In this document: in pieces, positions 27,727-35,572 of the stretch
How the letters are laid out: each line of letters starts with the position of its first letter
Numbering within the stretch: position 1 is the first letter of the stretch
Assembly: GCF_014646815.1 (NCBI RefSeq)
Contig: NZ_BMNZ01000002.1
Location: 1 to 64,000, forward strand
Source: Terrabacter tumescens
Lineage (GTDB): Bacteria; Actinomycetota; Actinomycetes; Actinomycetales; Dermatophilaceae
Length of the DNA: 64,000 nucleotides
Direction of reading: 5' to 3'
Notes under the pieces: model-generated
Seen by the model: only the letters and a program-made list of their open reading frames with translations
Databases searched by the model: none
Told to the model about the DNA's origin: nothing
Translations under genes and position numbers: made by a program

Positions 27727-29098
27727 CCCGGTCTCGCGCCCGACCGCCCTCCCGGGCTACGAGCCGATGGGGGCGGCCGTGCGCTCCGACGCCGAGCGCT
27801 TCCCCGCCCTCGACCACGGCGGACGCGAGCGCCTCGACGCCCTCCGGCACCACGCATACGCCCCCGCCTGGAGCCACGCGTGCGGGGACCTGCTCACGGC
27901 AGCCGACCACGCGGCCATCGCGGAGTGGGCGCGCGACGTGCCCGCGATCGCTGCCGGGGCGACGGACCAGCCACCCGACTGGCTGCTCGCCGAGACCGAG
28001 CGGCTCGCCCGCGTCGTGCCGCACCTGCGGCGGCTCGGGATCCGTGACTGGCGCGACGTGCCGACGACGACCCGCGCCGATCTCGCCCGCGGCGTGGCCG
28101 ACTTCGTGCCTGTCGACCTGCCGCTCGACCGGGTGGTGCAGGGCACGAGCTCGGGCTCGAGCGGCTCGGCGCTGGTCATCCCGTGGCACCCCGTCGACAT
28201 CGCCAAGGACCTCGCCCTGCTCGACCTGCTCCTCGCGGGCGTCGGGGTGCAGTGGCGCGAGGACCCCTCTCGTATGGGCCTGCTCAGCGTTGTCGACCAG
28301 GAGCAGGCCTTCACGTACGCGTCCGCCATGACGTTGCGCGGCGGCCAGTCGATGTCGCGCGTCAGCCTCCACCCGTCGGCATGGCCGGACGACGACGCGC
28401 GGCGGGCCTTCCTCACGGGGGCCGACCCTCAGGTCGTCACGGGCTCGGCCCTCACCCTGCAGACGTATGCCGCCCTCGACCTCCCGTGCTCGCCGCTCGC
28501 CCTCGTCTCCGGTGCCGTCGACCTCGCGACCCCGGCGCGCGCCCACCTCGAATCGGCGTTCGGCGCGCCCGTGCTCGACCTCTACGGGCTGCGCGAGGTG
28601 GGGCCGGTCGCCTGCGAGACCGCTGCCGGGGCCGGGCACGTGCTCGTGCCGCGCCGGATGTGGGTCGAGGTCGTCGACGACGGCGGCCAGCCGGTGCCCG
28701 ACGGAGTGCCGGGCGACCTCACCGTGTCGTCGCTGGAGAACCCCTACCTGCCGCTCCTGCGCTACCGCACCGGTGACCGCGGCGCGCTCGTCGGGACCGG
28801 CGCCGGCCGTCGGGTCGTCGGTCTCGAGGGACGCTCGGCGATCGTCTTCACCGCGGGCGACGGTCGACGTGTGCAGTCCGTCGAGCTGACCCAGCAGCTC
28901 CAGCGCTTCGGCGTCAGGGCGTGGTCGGTGCGACAGGACGCGGACGGCGCTGTGACGGCGCGCTGCCTCGGCGGCGACGGCGAAGGCCTGCGCCGGGCCC
29001 TCGAGGCGCTGCTCGACCGCCCGGTCGCCGTCGAGCCGGTCGCCGATGCCGCCGACCTCGGTCCCGGCAAGCCCCGTCGCTTCGCGAGCGCGCCGTAG
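27719..29098 (+). CDS. PaaK/CapK-like adenylate-forming enzyme
   Basis: 459-residue member of the ANL superfamily in the short phenylacetate-CoA-ligase/CapK branch. Visible motifs: the phosphate loop GTSSGSSGSALVIPW, YGLREVGPVACE (A5), PLLRYRTGDRG (A7-A8) and a terminal LGPGKPRRF segment with the A10 Lys. Such enzymes make acyl-adenylates and pass the acyl group to CoA, a protein or an amine. No carrier protein or acyl-CoA genes are nearby. As the fifth overlapping gene of a MoxR-VWA operon it may modify a protein or small molecule under control of that machine; this is inference. Confidence 0.8.
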   Translation: MSDPVSRPTALPGYEPMGAAVRSDAERFPALDHGGRERLDALRHHAYAPAWSHACGDLLTAADHAAIAEWARDVPAIAAGATDQPPDWLLAETERLARVVPHLRRLGIRDWRDVPTTTRADLARGVADFVPVDLPLDRVVQGTSSGSSGSALVIPWHPVDIAKDLALLDLLLAGVGVQWREDPSRMGLLSVVDQEQAFTYASAMTLRGGQSMSRVSLHPSAWPDDDARRAFLTGADPQVVTGSALTLQTYAALDLPCSPLALVSGAVDLATPARAHLESAFGAPVLDLYGLREVGPVACETAAGAGHVLVPRRMWVEVVDDGGQPVPDGVPGDLTVSSLENPYLPLLRYRTGDRGALVGTGAGRRVVGLEGRSAIVFTAGDGRRVQSVELTQQLQRFGVRAWSVRQDADGAVTARCLGGDGEGLRRALEALLDRPVAVEPVADAADLGPGKPRRFASAP

Positions 29099-29156
29099 AC
29101 GCTGTAGACGCGGAAAGGAGTGCGCCGGGGCCGCCGCGGTTCGCTAGGTTCGCCGG

Positions 29157-29624
29157 GTGGAGATCACGCGCATCGGACCTGACGACTGGGAGCGCTTCCG
29201 GGAGGTGCGGCTGGCGTCCCTGGCCGACGCCCCGACGGCCTTCGGCTCGCGCCACGAGGACTGGGTCGACGCGCCCGTCGAGCGCTGGCGGGACCGCCTG
29301 ACCCAGGTGCCGCTGACCCTGCTGGCGCAGGAGTCCGGCCGCATCGTCGGGGTCGTCAGCGGGCAGCCGGACGGGGACGAGTGGGTCGAGCTCATCTCGA
29401 TGTGGGTGGCTCCGGAGGCCCGCGGCACCGGGACCGCCGCGCGGCTCATCGAGGCGGTGGTGGACTGGGCCGCCGCCCAGGACCGCAGGACCTGCCTCAT
29501 GGTCCGCAGCGACAACGTGCGCGCCCGCACGGCCTACGAGCGGGCCGGATTCGTCGACGTGGGCGTCCCGGAGGACTGGCCGGCCGACGAGCCCCCGGAG
29601 AACCGGATGGAGCGGCGCGCCTGA
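29157..29624 (+). CDS. GNAT-family N-acetyltransferase
   Basis: 155-residue acetyltransferase: the acetyl-CoA-binding signature is SMWVAPEARGTGTAARLIEAV, followed by RSDNVRARTAYERAGFVDVG, as in RimI-like GNAT enzymes. The acceptor is unknown. The GTG start at 29157 has TAGGTT at 29151 minus one base (29145-29150), six bases upstream, a leaderless arrangement. It stands alone 58 bases after the adenylate-forming enzyme gene and has its own promoter, so it need not belong to that operon. Confidence 0.88.
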   Translation: MEITRIGPDDWERFREVRLASLADAPTAFGSRHEDWVDAPVERWRDRLTQVPLTLLAQESGRIVGVVSGQPDGDEWVELISMWVAPEARGTGTAARLIEAVVDWAAAQDRRTCLMVRSDNVRARTAYERAGFVDVGVPEDWPADEPPENRMERRA

Positions 29625-29664
29625 CGCGACCGGGTGGCGCGGGCGGCTCGCACCGCACGCGCCC

Positions 29665-30615
29665 TCAGGCGCGCGCGATCGTGAGCGTGCGTGTGCCGTG
29701 CAGGTGCAGGTCCGCGCTCCGCAGCAGTCGGTGCGGGCCGGAGTCGTCGAGCAGCCCCGCGAGGGTGCGCTCGTCGCCGGCGTCGAGGCGCCCGTCGAGA
29801 CCGTGCGCCAGCCGCGCGAACCAGGCGCGGGCGTAGGCGCCGGCGAGCGGGTGCTCCGGCGACCGCTCGTCGATGACGACGTCGTGCTCGTCGACGACGG
29901 TCCAGCCGGCCTCGGCGAGCAGCGCGGCCCACGACGCGCCGAGGTGCGGCAGCGCCTCCGCGTGCACCGAGCCGAGCACCTCGAGCGCGCGGCCCTCGAA
30001 GCCGGGCCGGCCGATGCCGAGGTCCTCCGGCAGGAAGCGGACCGGCTCGACGAACTCCGAGACGGCGAGCAGCCCACCCGGAGAGGTGATCCGGCGGAGC
30101 TCGGCCAGCGAGCGCACCGGGTCGGCGAGGTGGTGCAGCGACATCGACGCCCACGTCAGAGCGACCGGCGCGAGGTCGGGCCAGCCCTGGTCGAGGTCGG
30201 CAACCAGGGTGCGCACCCGGTCGCCGAGACCGGCGGCCTGCGCCTTGGCGGCGACGCGCGCGAGCGACGGCTCGGACACGTCGACCGCGACGACCTCCGC
30301 GTCGATCCCCGCGTCCGCCAGCCGCGAGGCCAGACCCAGCGCCCCCGTGCCGGTGCCCGCCCCGAGGTCGACGACCCGCGCCCGAGCCCCCGACTGCTGC
30401 GCAGTCGCAAGGGCCGGAGTCACTGCAGCCAGCACCCGGTCGAGGGCACGGCCCCAGTAGGCGCCGAGGACCTCACCGTCGAGGTCGAGCAGGTCGGCGC
30501 CCTGCGACTCGGAGGTCAGGTCGTCGTGGGAGTGCCCGGCGGGCGCGTGCTCGTGACGCGCGTGCTCGTGACCGGAGTGCTCGTGACGGGGCTGCTCGTG
30601 ATGGGGGTGCGTCAT
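29665..30615 (-). CDS. SAM-dependent methyltransferase with His-rich N-terminus
   Basis: 316-residue protein. Residues 1-33 contain eleven His, mostly as repeated HEH and EHxxHEH units; residues from about 60 form a class I methyltransferase with VVDLGAGTGTGALGL (motif I), VVAVDVSEPSL and the SMSLHHLADPVRSL motif typical of UbiE/menaquinone-type methyltransferases. The His-rich arm probably binds nickel, zinc or copper and could link activity to metals. The ATG at 30615 is fixed by the His-rich reading frame starting there; upstream codons are not family-like. Divergent from the XRE-cupin regulator, 48 bases away. Confidence 0.82.
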   Translation of the reverse strand: MTHPHHEQPRHEHSGHEHARHEHAPAGHSHDDLTSESQGADLLDLDGEVLGAYWGRALDRVLAAVTPALATAQQSGARARVVDLGAGTGTGALGLASRLADAGIDAEVVAVDVSEPSLARVAAKAQAAGLGDRVRTLVADLDQGWPDLAPVALTWASMSLHHLADPVRSLAELRRITSPGGLLAVSEFVEPVRFLPEDLGIGRPGFEGRALEVLGSVHAEALPHLGASWAALLAEAGWTVVDEHDVVIDERSPEHPLAGAYARAWFARLAHGLDGRLDAGDERTLAGLLDDSGPHRLLRSADLHLHGTRTLTIARA

Positions 30616-30663
30616 GACGGCCACGCTACGACGGCCTTGCGCACGCGGCATACGATCTTGCCG

Positions 30664-31248
30664 ATGACGCAAGAACTCGACCTCGACGCCGTGATCCGCG
30701 CCCGCGTGCGCGGCCTCCGTCTGGCCCGCGGGTGGTCCCTCGACGCGCTCGCGGCCAGGTGCGGCCTCAGCGCCTCGACGCTGAGCCGGATCGAGACCGG
30801 CCACCGACGCATCGCCATCGACCAGCTCAGCCCCATCGCCCGCGCGCTGGGCACGAGCATCGACCAGCTCGTCGAGCTAATGAGCGAGGACGACGTCGTC
30901 ATCCATCCGCGGCGCAACGCCGCGCACGGCCACACGACGTGGCTGCTCACCCGCGAGGACGAGCCGAACGGCCTCGTCGTCGCGAAGATGCGGATCACCG
31001 CCCGGCGTCGCACGAGCACGCCGGGAGTGCACCCGGGCCACGAGTGGTTCACCGTGCTGTCGGGGACCGCGCGGCTGCACCTCGGCGAGCGCGTCCTGCT
31101 CGTCGAGGAGGGGCAGTCGGCCCAGTTCTCGACGATGGTGCCGCACGCGATCACGGCGGTGGACGGGCCGGTCGAGGTCATCGTCGTGCTCGACCGGGAG
31201 GGCCGGCGCGCCCATCTCGACGCGGGCGAGGGGCACGACCACCCGTAG
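30664..31248 (+). CDS. XRE-family regulator with C-terminal cupin
   Basis: 194-residue transcription factor: helix-turn-helix (about 10-65, LRLARGWSLDALAARCGLSASTLSRIE) and a cupin sensor domain (about 100-185, HPGHEWFTVLSGTARLHLGERVLLVEEGQ). Proteins of this build control amino-acid, polyamine or detoxification genes after binding a small ligand in the cupin. Start at 30664 matches a leaderless pattern (TACGAT at 30651-30656, seven bases upstream). The short divergent spacer with the His-rich methyltransferase makes that gene a natural target. Confidence 0.9.
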   Translation: MTQELDLDAVIRARVRGLRLARGWSLDALAARCGLSASTLSRIETGHRRIAIDQLSPIARALGTSIDQLVELMSEDDVVIHPRRNAAHGHTTWLLTREDEPNGLVVAKMRITARRRTSTPGVHPGHEWFTVLSGTARLHLGERVLLVEEGQSAQFSTMVPHAITAVDGPVEVIVVLDREGRRAHLDAGEGHDHP

Positions 31249-31338
31249 CGTGAGGACGGCCATGTCGAGGACGTCGCGACGGCTCCGTCCCACGGGCAAC
31301 AGCGGACGACCGAGCCGCGGCGAACGAGAGGACCCACC

Positions 31339-31779
31339 ATGACCGTCCAGAGCCTGCACCACGTCAGCGTCGTCGTCGACGACCTCGAGGAGGCCACGGC
31401 GTTCTTCACCGCCCTCGGACTCGAGCTCGAGGGTCGCGCACCCATCGAGGGCACGTGGGTCGACCGCATCAACGGCCTCGACGGCATCCGGGTGGACATC
31501 GCGATGATGCGGACGCCGCGCGGCCAGGGCCGGCTGGAGCTGACGAAGTTCCACTCGCCTGCGGCTGTCGGCGAGGGGTCGGGTCCGGCCCCGAGCAACA
31601 CGCTGGGGCTGCGGAGCATCATGTTCGAGGTCGACGACGTGGACGCCACCGCCGAGACCGCGGTCGCCCACGGCGGCGAGCTCATGGGAGAGATCGTCGA
31701 CTACGAGGACGTCTACCGGCTCTGCTACGTCCGCGGTCCCGAGGGGATCATCATCGCGCTGTCGCAGGATCTGCGCTGA
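31339..31779 (+). CDS. VOC-family (glyoxalase/dioxygenase-like) protein
   Basis: 146-residue vicinal-oxygen-chelate protein with two beta-alpha-beta-beta-beta modules: the N-terminal LHHVSVVVDDLEEATAFFTALGL and the C-terminal IMFEVDDVDATAETAVAHGG. Potential metal ligands include the early His and a Glu near the end (RGPEGIIIALSQ). The substrate, isomerase or lyase, is not identifiable. The ATG has GAGAGGAC upstream. It lies 90 bases after the XRE-cupin gene on the same strand and ends just before the convergent Lrp gene. Confidence 0.85.
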   Translation: MTVQSLHHVSVVVDDLEEATAFFTALGLELEGRAPIEGTWVDRINGLDGIRVDIAMMRTPRGQGRLELTKFHSPAAVGEGSGPAPSNTLGLRSIMFEVDDVDATAETAVAHGGELMGEIVDYEDVYRLCYVRGPEGIIIALSQDLR

Positions 31780-31800
31780 CGGTAAACGAGACTCGCGAGG

Positions 31801-32919
31801 TCACCGCGGGGGCCGGTCGCCGGCGTCGGCCCAGATGTCGAGGGGCACCGAGCGGATGCTGCGGCCGTCGAGGTCCAGCTCGCGGCCCATCCGCTTGATC
31901 GAGCGCAGCACCATCGAGCGGTCGTGGATCGTCATCTGCGGCACCTCCGCGGCGAGCCTCGCCTCGACCTGGGACAGCTCGTGCAGCGAGTGCGTCGTCA
32001 GCGCGAGCATGAGGTTGGGCCCACCCCCGGAGATCCGCCAGCAGACGCGGATGCCGGGCAGGCGGCGCAGCGTCATGGCGACGGCGTCGATGTCCCCGGC
32101 GTCGGCCGACGCCCACAGCCAGCTGATGACCGGCCTGCCCGAGTCGGGCAGGGCCATGTCGCAGCGCAGGACGACCCGGCCGTTGCCGACGAGGCCCGCC
32201 ACACGGCGACGCACGGTGCTCTCGCTGAGGCCGGCGCGCGCGGCCATGGTCGCGACCGGCATACGACCGTCCTCACCGAGCAGCAGGATCAGCTGCCGGT
32301 CCACGGCGTCGTAGCCGCGGGCGAGGTCGGCCTGCTCGGACGTCAGCCCGTCGAGGCGTGGCTGCTGCCCGCGCAGCATGACGGCCTGCTGCGCGGGGTC
32401 GAGCACGTGCAGCTGCCAGTGGTCGCCCATCGAGTAGACCTTGGTCACCGCGTGGCTGCTCGTCGCGACGACGCCCGGGATCGTCCCGACCGACTCGAGG
32501 AGGAAGCGGGAGAGGAAGGCGAGGTCGCGCACCTCGACGAGGATGGTCAGCGAGCGCGGTCCGGACGTGTGCTCGACGCTGAGCACGTGGGGCAGCTCGG
32601 TCACGCGCCGCGCGATGGCGAGCGTCTCGGCCGCGCTGCAGCTCAGCTCGACGACGGCGAGGCACGACTCGGGGCGCCCCTGACCGGTCGCCCGACCCGA
32701 CACCCAGGCGATGCCGGCCGAGGAGAGGCGCTGCCACCGGCGGGCGACCGTGACGGGGTCGATGTCGAGCGCCCGGCCCACGAGCGTCCACGAGGCGCGC
32801 GGCTGCAGCTGGAGGCAGTTGACGATGGCCAGGTCCAGCTCGTCGGCGCGGGCGGCGGAATCCTGCGTCATCTCATGACGCGTCGCGTCATCCTGCGTCG
32901 AGCGGCCTCTCGGTGGCAT
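31801..32919 (-). CDS. Lrp/AsnC-family regulator with two tandem modules
   Basis: 372-residue protein made of two Lrp units, each a helix-turn-helix plus an effector-binding domain: ELDLAIVNCLQLQPRASWTLVGRALDI near residues 25-50 and AVDRQLILLLGEDGRMPVATMAARAGLSESTVRRR in the second half. Classical Lrp is about 160 residues; duplicated forms are known in Actinobacteria. It lies back to back with the M20 deacylase and MHS transporter genes, which it likely controls. The start at 32919 is supported by GAGGA eight bases upstream; ATGs at 32928 and 32871 have worse spacing. A palindrome at 32876-32890 lies within the 5' coding part. Confidence 0.82.
   Translation of the reverse strand: MPPRGRSTQDDATRHEMTQDSAARADELDLAIVNCLQLQPRASWTLVGRALDIDPVTVARRWQRLSSAGIAWVSGRATGQGRPESCLAVVELSCSAAETLAIARRVTELPHVLSVEHTSGPRSLTILVEVRDLAFLSRFLLESVGTIPGVVATSSHAVTKVYSMGDHWQLHVLDPAQQAVMLRGQQPRLDGLTSEQADLARGYDAVDRQLILLLGEDGRMPVATMAARAGLSESTVRRRVAGLVGNGRVVLRCDMALPDSGRPVISWLWASADAGDIDAVAMTLRRLPGIRVCWRISGGGPNLMLALTTHSLHELSQVEARLAAEVPQMTIHDRSMVLRSIKRMGRELDLDGRSIRSVPLDIWADAGDRPPR
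32876..32890. promoter_or_regulatory. Perfect TGACGCG-T-CGCGTCA palindrome (candidate Lrp operator)
   Basis: A 15-base perfect dyad flanked by direct copies of TCCTGCGTC at 32861 and 32891, so that four TGACGC/GCGTCA half-sites fall within about 40 bases. It lies between the Lrp-type gene and the divergent deacylase operon, inside the first codons of the regulator. The clustered half-sites are what an autoregulating Lrp octamer would bind. Confidence 0.5.
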
Positions 32920-32991
32920 GCCTGCCATCCTCGGTCACCAGTGCGGGACACCTCAAGTCCCGGCACGCAGACCACGACCCGGGAGAGATGC

Positions 32992-34191
32992 ATGCCGTCC
33001 GTTGGCACCACCCGCGAGACCTCGCGCCCCACCCAGCCGGCCAGCCTGGACTGGACCAGGCGGCTGCTTCAGGTGGACACGACGAGCCGCGAGACCAACC
33101 TGCCGCTCATCGACCTCGTCGCGGACGAGCTGCGCGCGCACGGCGTCGAGCCGGTCCTCGTCGCCAACGAGGACGGCACCAAGGCCAACCTCCTCGCGAC
33201 CTTCCCGGCGGCCGACGGCACGACCACCGGGGGCGTCGTCCTCTCGGGGCACACCGACGTCGTGCCGGTCGACGGGCAGGACTGGTCGAGCGGGCCGTTC
33301 GTCCCCGAGATCCGCGACGGCCGCCTCTACGGCCGGGGCACGTGCGACATGAAGGCCTTCATCGGCTCCGTCATGACCGCGGTGCCGCGGCTCAGCACCA
33401 CGCCGCTCAGCGAGCCGGTGCACCTCGCCTTCTCCTACGACGAGGAGGTCGGCTGCGTCGGCGCCGTCTCGCTCGTGGACGAGATCGTCGAGCGCGGGCT
33501 GCGTCCCCGCGCCTGCATCGTGGGCGAGCCGACGAGCATGCGCGTCATCCGCGGTCACAAGTCGCTGACGATGATCGAGGTCGTCTTCCACGGCGTCGCG
33601 GCCCACTCGTCGCGAACTCCCCACGGCGTCAACGCGATCGAGTATGCCGCCCAGCTCGTCCGCTTCGTCCGTGGCGTCGCCGACGGGTTCCGTGCCGACG
33701 GACCGTTCGACGAGCACTACGACGTGCCGTTCACGACCGCCACCGTCAACCAGATCGCGGGCGGCATCGCCGTCAACACGGTCCCCGCCGAGTGCTCCCT
33801 CACGTTCGAGTTCCGGGCGGTCGGGGCCGTCGACGTCGACGCCACCGTCGAGGCGTTCCGCGCCGAGGCACGCCGCATCGAGGCGGCCATGCGGGAGGAG
33901 AACCCGGACGCCCGCGTCGAGGTGTCCATCGGCGCGCAGGCACCAGGGCTCGACACGGCCGACGACGAGGACGTCATCGCCTTCGTGACCGGCCTCGGCG
34001 CCGCCGCGAGCGAGGAGAAGGTGGCCTACGGCACCGAGGCCGGGCTCTTCCAGCGTGCCGGCATCCCGACCGTCGTCTGCGGCCCGGGCGACATCGCCCA
34101 GGCCCACGCTCCGGACGAGTTCGTCGCCCTCGAGCAGATCGAGCGCTGCGACGAGCTGGTCGACCAGCTCATCAGCCACCTCACGGCCTGA
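32992..34191 (+). CDS. Acetylornithine deacetylase-like M20 metallopeptidase
   Basis: 399-residue M20 family zinc hydrolase. Metal ligands and catalytic residues are visible: GHTDVVPVD, YGRGTCDMKAF, SYDEEVGC and AHAPDEF near the C-terminus, with the dimerisation domain between (about 185-300). It is closest in pattern to ArgE/acetylornithine deacetylase and succinyl-diaminopimelate desuccinylase. Since it sits with an MHS transporter and an Lrp-type regulator rather than arginine genes, a catabolic role on an imported N-acyl amino acid is likelier than arginine synthesis. GGGAGAG lies before the ATG at 32992. Confidence 0.87.
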   Translation: MPSVGTTRETSRPTQPASLDWTRRLLQVDTTSRETNLPLIDLVADELRAHGVEPVLVANEDGTKANLLATFPAADGTTTGGVVLSGHTDVVPVDGQDWSSGPFVPEIRDGRLYGRGTCDMKAFIGSVMTAVPRLSTTPLSEPVHLAFSYDEEVGCVGAVSLVDEIVERGLRPRACIVGEPTSMRVIRGHKSLTMIEVVFHGVAAHSSRTPHGVNAIEYAAQLVRFVRGVADGFRADGPFDEHYDVPFTTATVNQIAGGIAVNTVPAECSLTFEFRAVGAVDVDATVEAFRAEARRIEAAMREENPDARVEVSIGAQAPGLDTADDEDVIAFVTGLGAAASEEKVAYGTEAGLFQRAGIPTVVCGPGDIAQAHAPDEFVALEQIERCDELVDQLISHLTA

Positions 34192-34202
34192 CCGCCCACC
34201 CC

Positions 34203-34247
34203 ACGCCCGCACGCCCGCACGCCCACGCCCACGCTCACGCCCACGCC
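34203..34247. repeat. Degenerate ACGCCC/ACGCCCGC tandem repeat
   Basis: The spacer between the deacylase and transporter genes is a run of about seven imperfect ACGCCC or ACGCCCGC units, with almost no other sequence. It is a simple-sequence tract likely to vary in length by slippage. It lies just upstream of the transporter ribosome-binding site. Confidence 0.6.
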
Positions 34248-34263
34248 GGACCGAAGGAGAACC

Positions 34264-35547
34264 ATGACCCTGACCGACACCCCCACGGAGGTGACTCCCG
34301 AGCGGCTGGCCGACGCCCGAAAGGCCGTCCTCAGCAGCTCCATCGGTGCCGCCCTCGAGTGGTTCGACATCATCGTCTACGCGTCGTTCGCCATCGTCAT
34401 CGCGGAGAACTTCTTCCCCGAGGGCGACCAGACGCTGGGCCTGATCCTCACCTTCGCGACGTTCGCCATCTCCTACCTCGTGCGACCGCTCGGCGGAATG
34501 ATCATCGGCGGCTACGGCGACCGCCACGGGCGCAAGAAGGCTCTGACCCTGACGCTCCTGCTCATGATGGTCGGCACGATCCTCATGGCCGCGGCCCCGA
34601 CGCACGCCATGGTGGGTGCCTGGGCGGGCGTCATCATCCTGATCTCGCGCCTCGTCCAGGGCTTCTCGGCCGGCGGCGAGTTCGGCTCCGCCACGACGTT
34701 CCTCGTCGAGACGGCGCCGCACCGCAAGGCGTACTACGCCTCGTGGCAGGTGGCGAGCCAGGGCATCTCGATGTTCCTCGCCTCGGCCTTCGGCTACGTG
34801 CTGTTCAACCAGCTGTCCAAGCAGGACCTCTACTCGTGGGGCTGGCGCATCCCGTTCGTCCTCGGCTGCCTCATCGGCCCGGTGGGCCTCTACATCCGGG
34901 CCCGTCTGACGGAGACCAAGGAGTTCACCGACAGCACCCCGCACGAGGCGCCGATCCGCGCGACCTTCACCGAGCACCTGGGCCGCGTGCTCACCGGCTC
35001 GGCCTGCGTGGGCGTCGCGACGATCTCGGTCTACCTCATCCTCTTCATGCCGACGTATGCCGTGAAGAACCTCGGGGTCCCGGCGAGCGCCGCCTACCTC
35101 GGCGGTGTCGTGGCGGGCATCGTGACGATGGTCGGCGTGCCGCTCGTGGGCCGTCTGGCCGACCGGGTCGGTCCGGCGCGGGTCATGACGTGGGCGGCCG
35201 TCGGCGCGCTCGTGCTCGCCTGGCCGCTCTTCGCCGTGGTCATCGCCTCGCCGACCGTGCCGGTCCTCGTCGTCTCGATCGGGATCCTCGGCGTCATCAT
35301 GGCCTTCTACTTCGGCCCGCTGCCGGCCCTGCTGACGACGCTCTTCCCGCGCGACGTGCGCGCCACGGGCGTCTCGGTCGCCTACAACGTCGGCGTCACG
35401 GTGATGGGCGGGATCGCGCCGCTCGTGCTCACCTGGCTCATCAGCCTCACCGGGTCGCTCAACGCGCCCAGCGTCTACTACATGGCCGTCGCCGTCATCT
35501 CGCTCGTCGGGCTCGCCGTGGCCCGTCGCCGCTACGACGCCAGCTAG
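34264..35547 (+). CDS. MHS-family MFS transporter (metabolite:H+ symporter)
   Basis: 427-residue twelve-helix major facilitator. The MHS family pattern is visible: SSSIGAALEWFDIIVYASFA in the first helix, RPLGGMIIGGYGDRHGRKKAL (loop 2-3), ISRLVQGFSAGGEFGSATTFLVE, and ESW-equivalent GWGWRIPFVLG. MHS symporters carry organic acids, betaines or similar compounds in with protons. Cotranscribed with the M20 deacylase, it may import an N-acylated or conjugated amino acid. GAAGGAG precedes the ATG at 34264. Confidence 0.9.
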   Translation: MTLTDTPTEVTPERLADARKAVLSSSIGAALEWFDIIVYASFAIVIAENFFPEGDQTLGLILTFATFAISYLVRPLGGMIIGGYGDRHGRKKALTLTLLLMMVGTILMAAAPTHAMVGAWAGVIILISRLVQGFSAGGEFGSATTFLVETAPHRKAYYASWQVASQGISMFLASAFGYVLFNQLSKQDLYSWGWRIPFVLGCLIGPVGLYIRARLTETKEFTDSTPHEAPIRATFTEHLGRVLTGSACVGVATISVYLILFMPTYAVKNLGVPASAAYLGGVVAGIVTMVGVPLVGRLADRVGPARVMTWAAVGALVLAWPLFAVVIASPTVPVLVVSIGILGVIMAFYFGPLPALLTTLFPRDVRATGVSVAYNVGVTVMGGIAPLVLTWLISLTGSLNAPSVYYMAVAVISLVGLAVARRRYDAS

Positions 35548-35572
35548 GAGCGCCCACCCGTGCGTGCCCGCC

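Noticed and set aside
34203-34247. Short CRISPR-like repeat array
   Set aside because: Units are 6-8 bases, contiguous and imperfect, with no spacers; it is a simple-sequence repeat.
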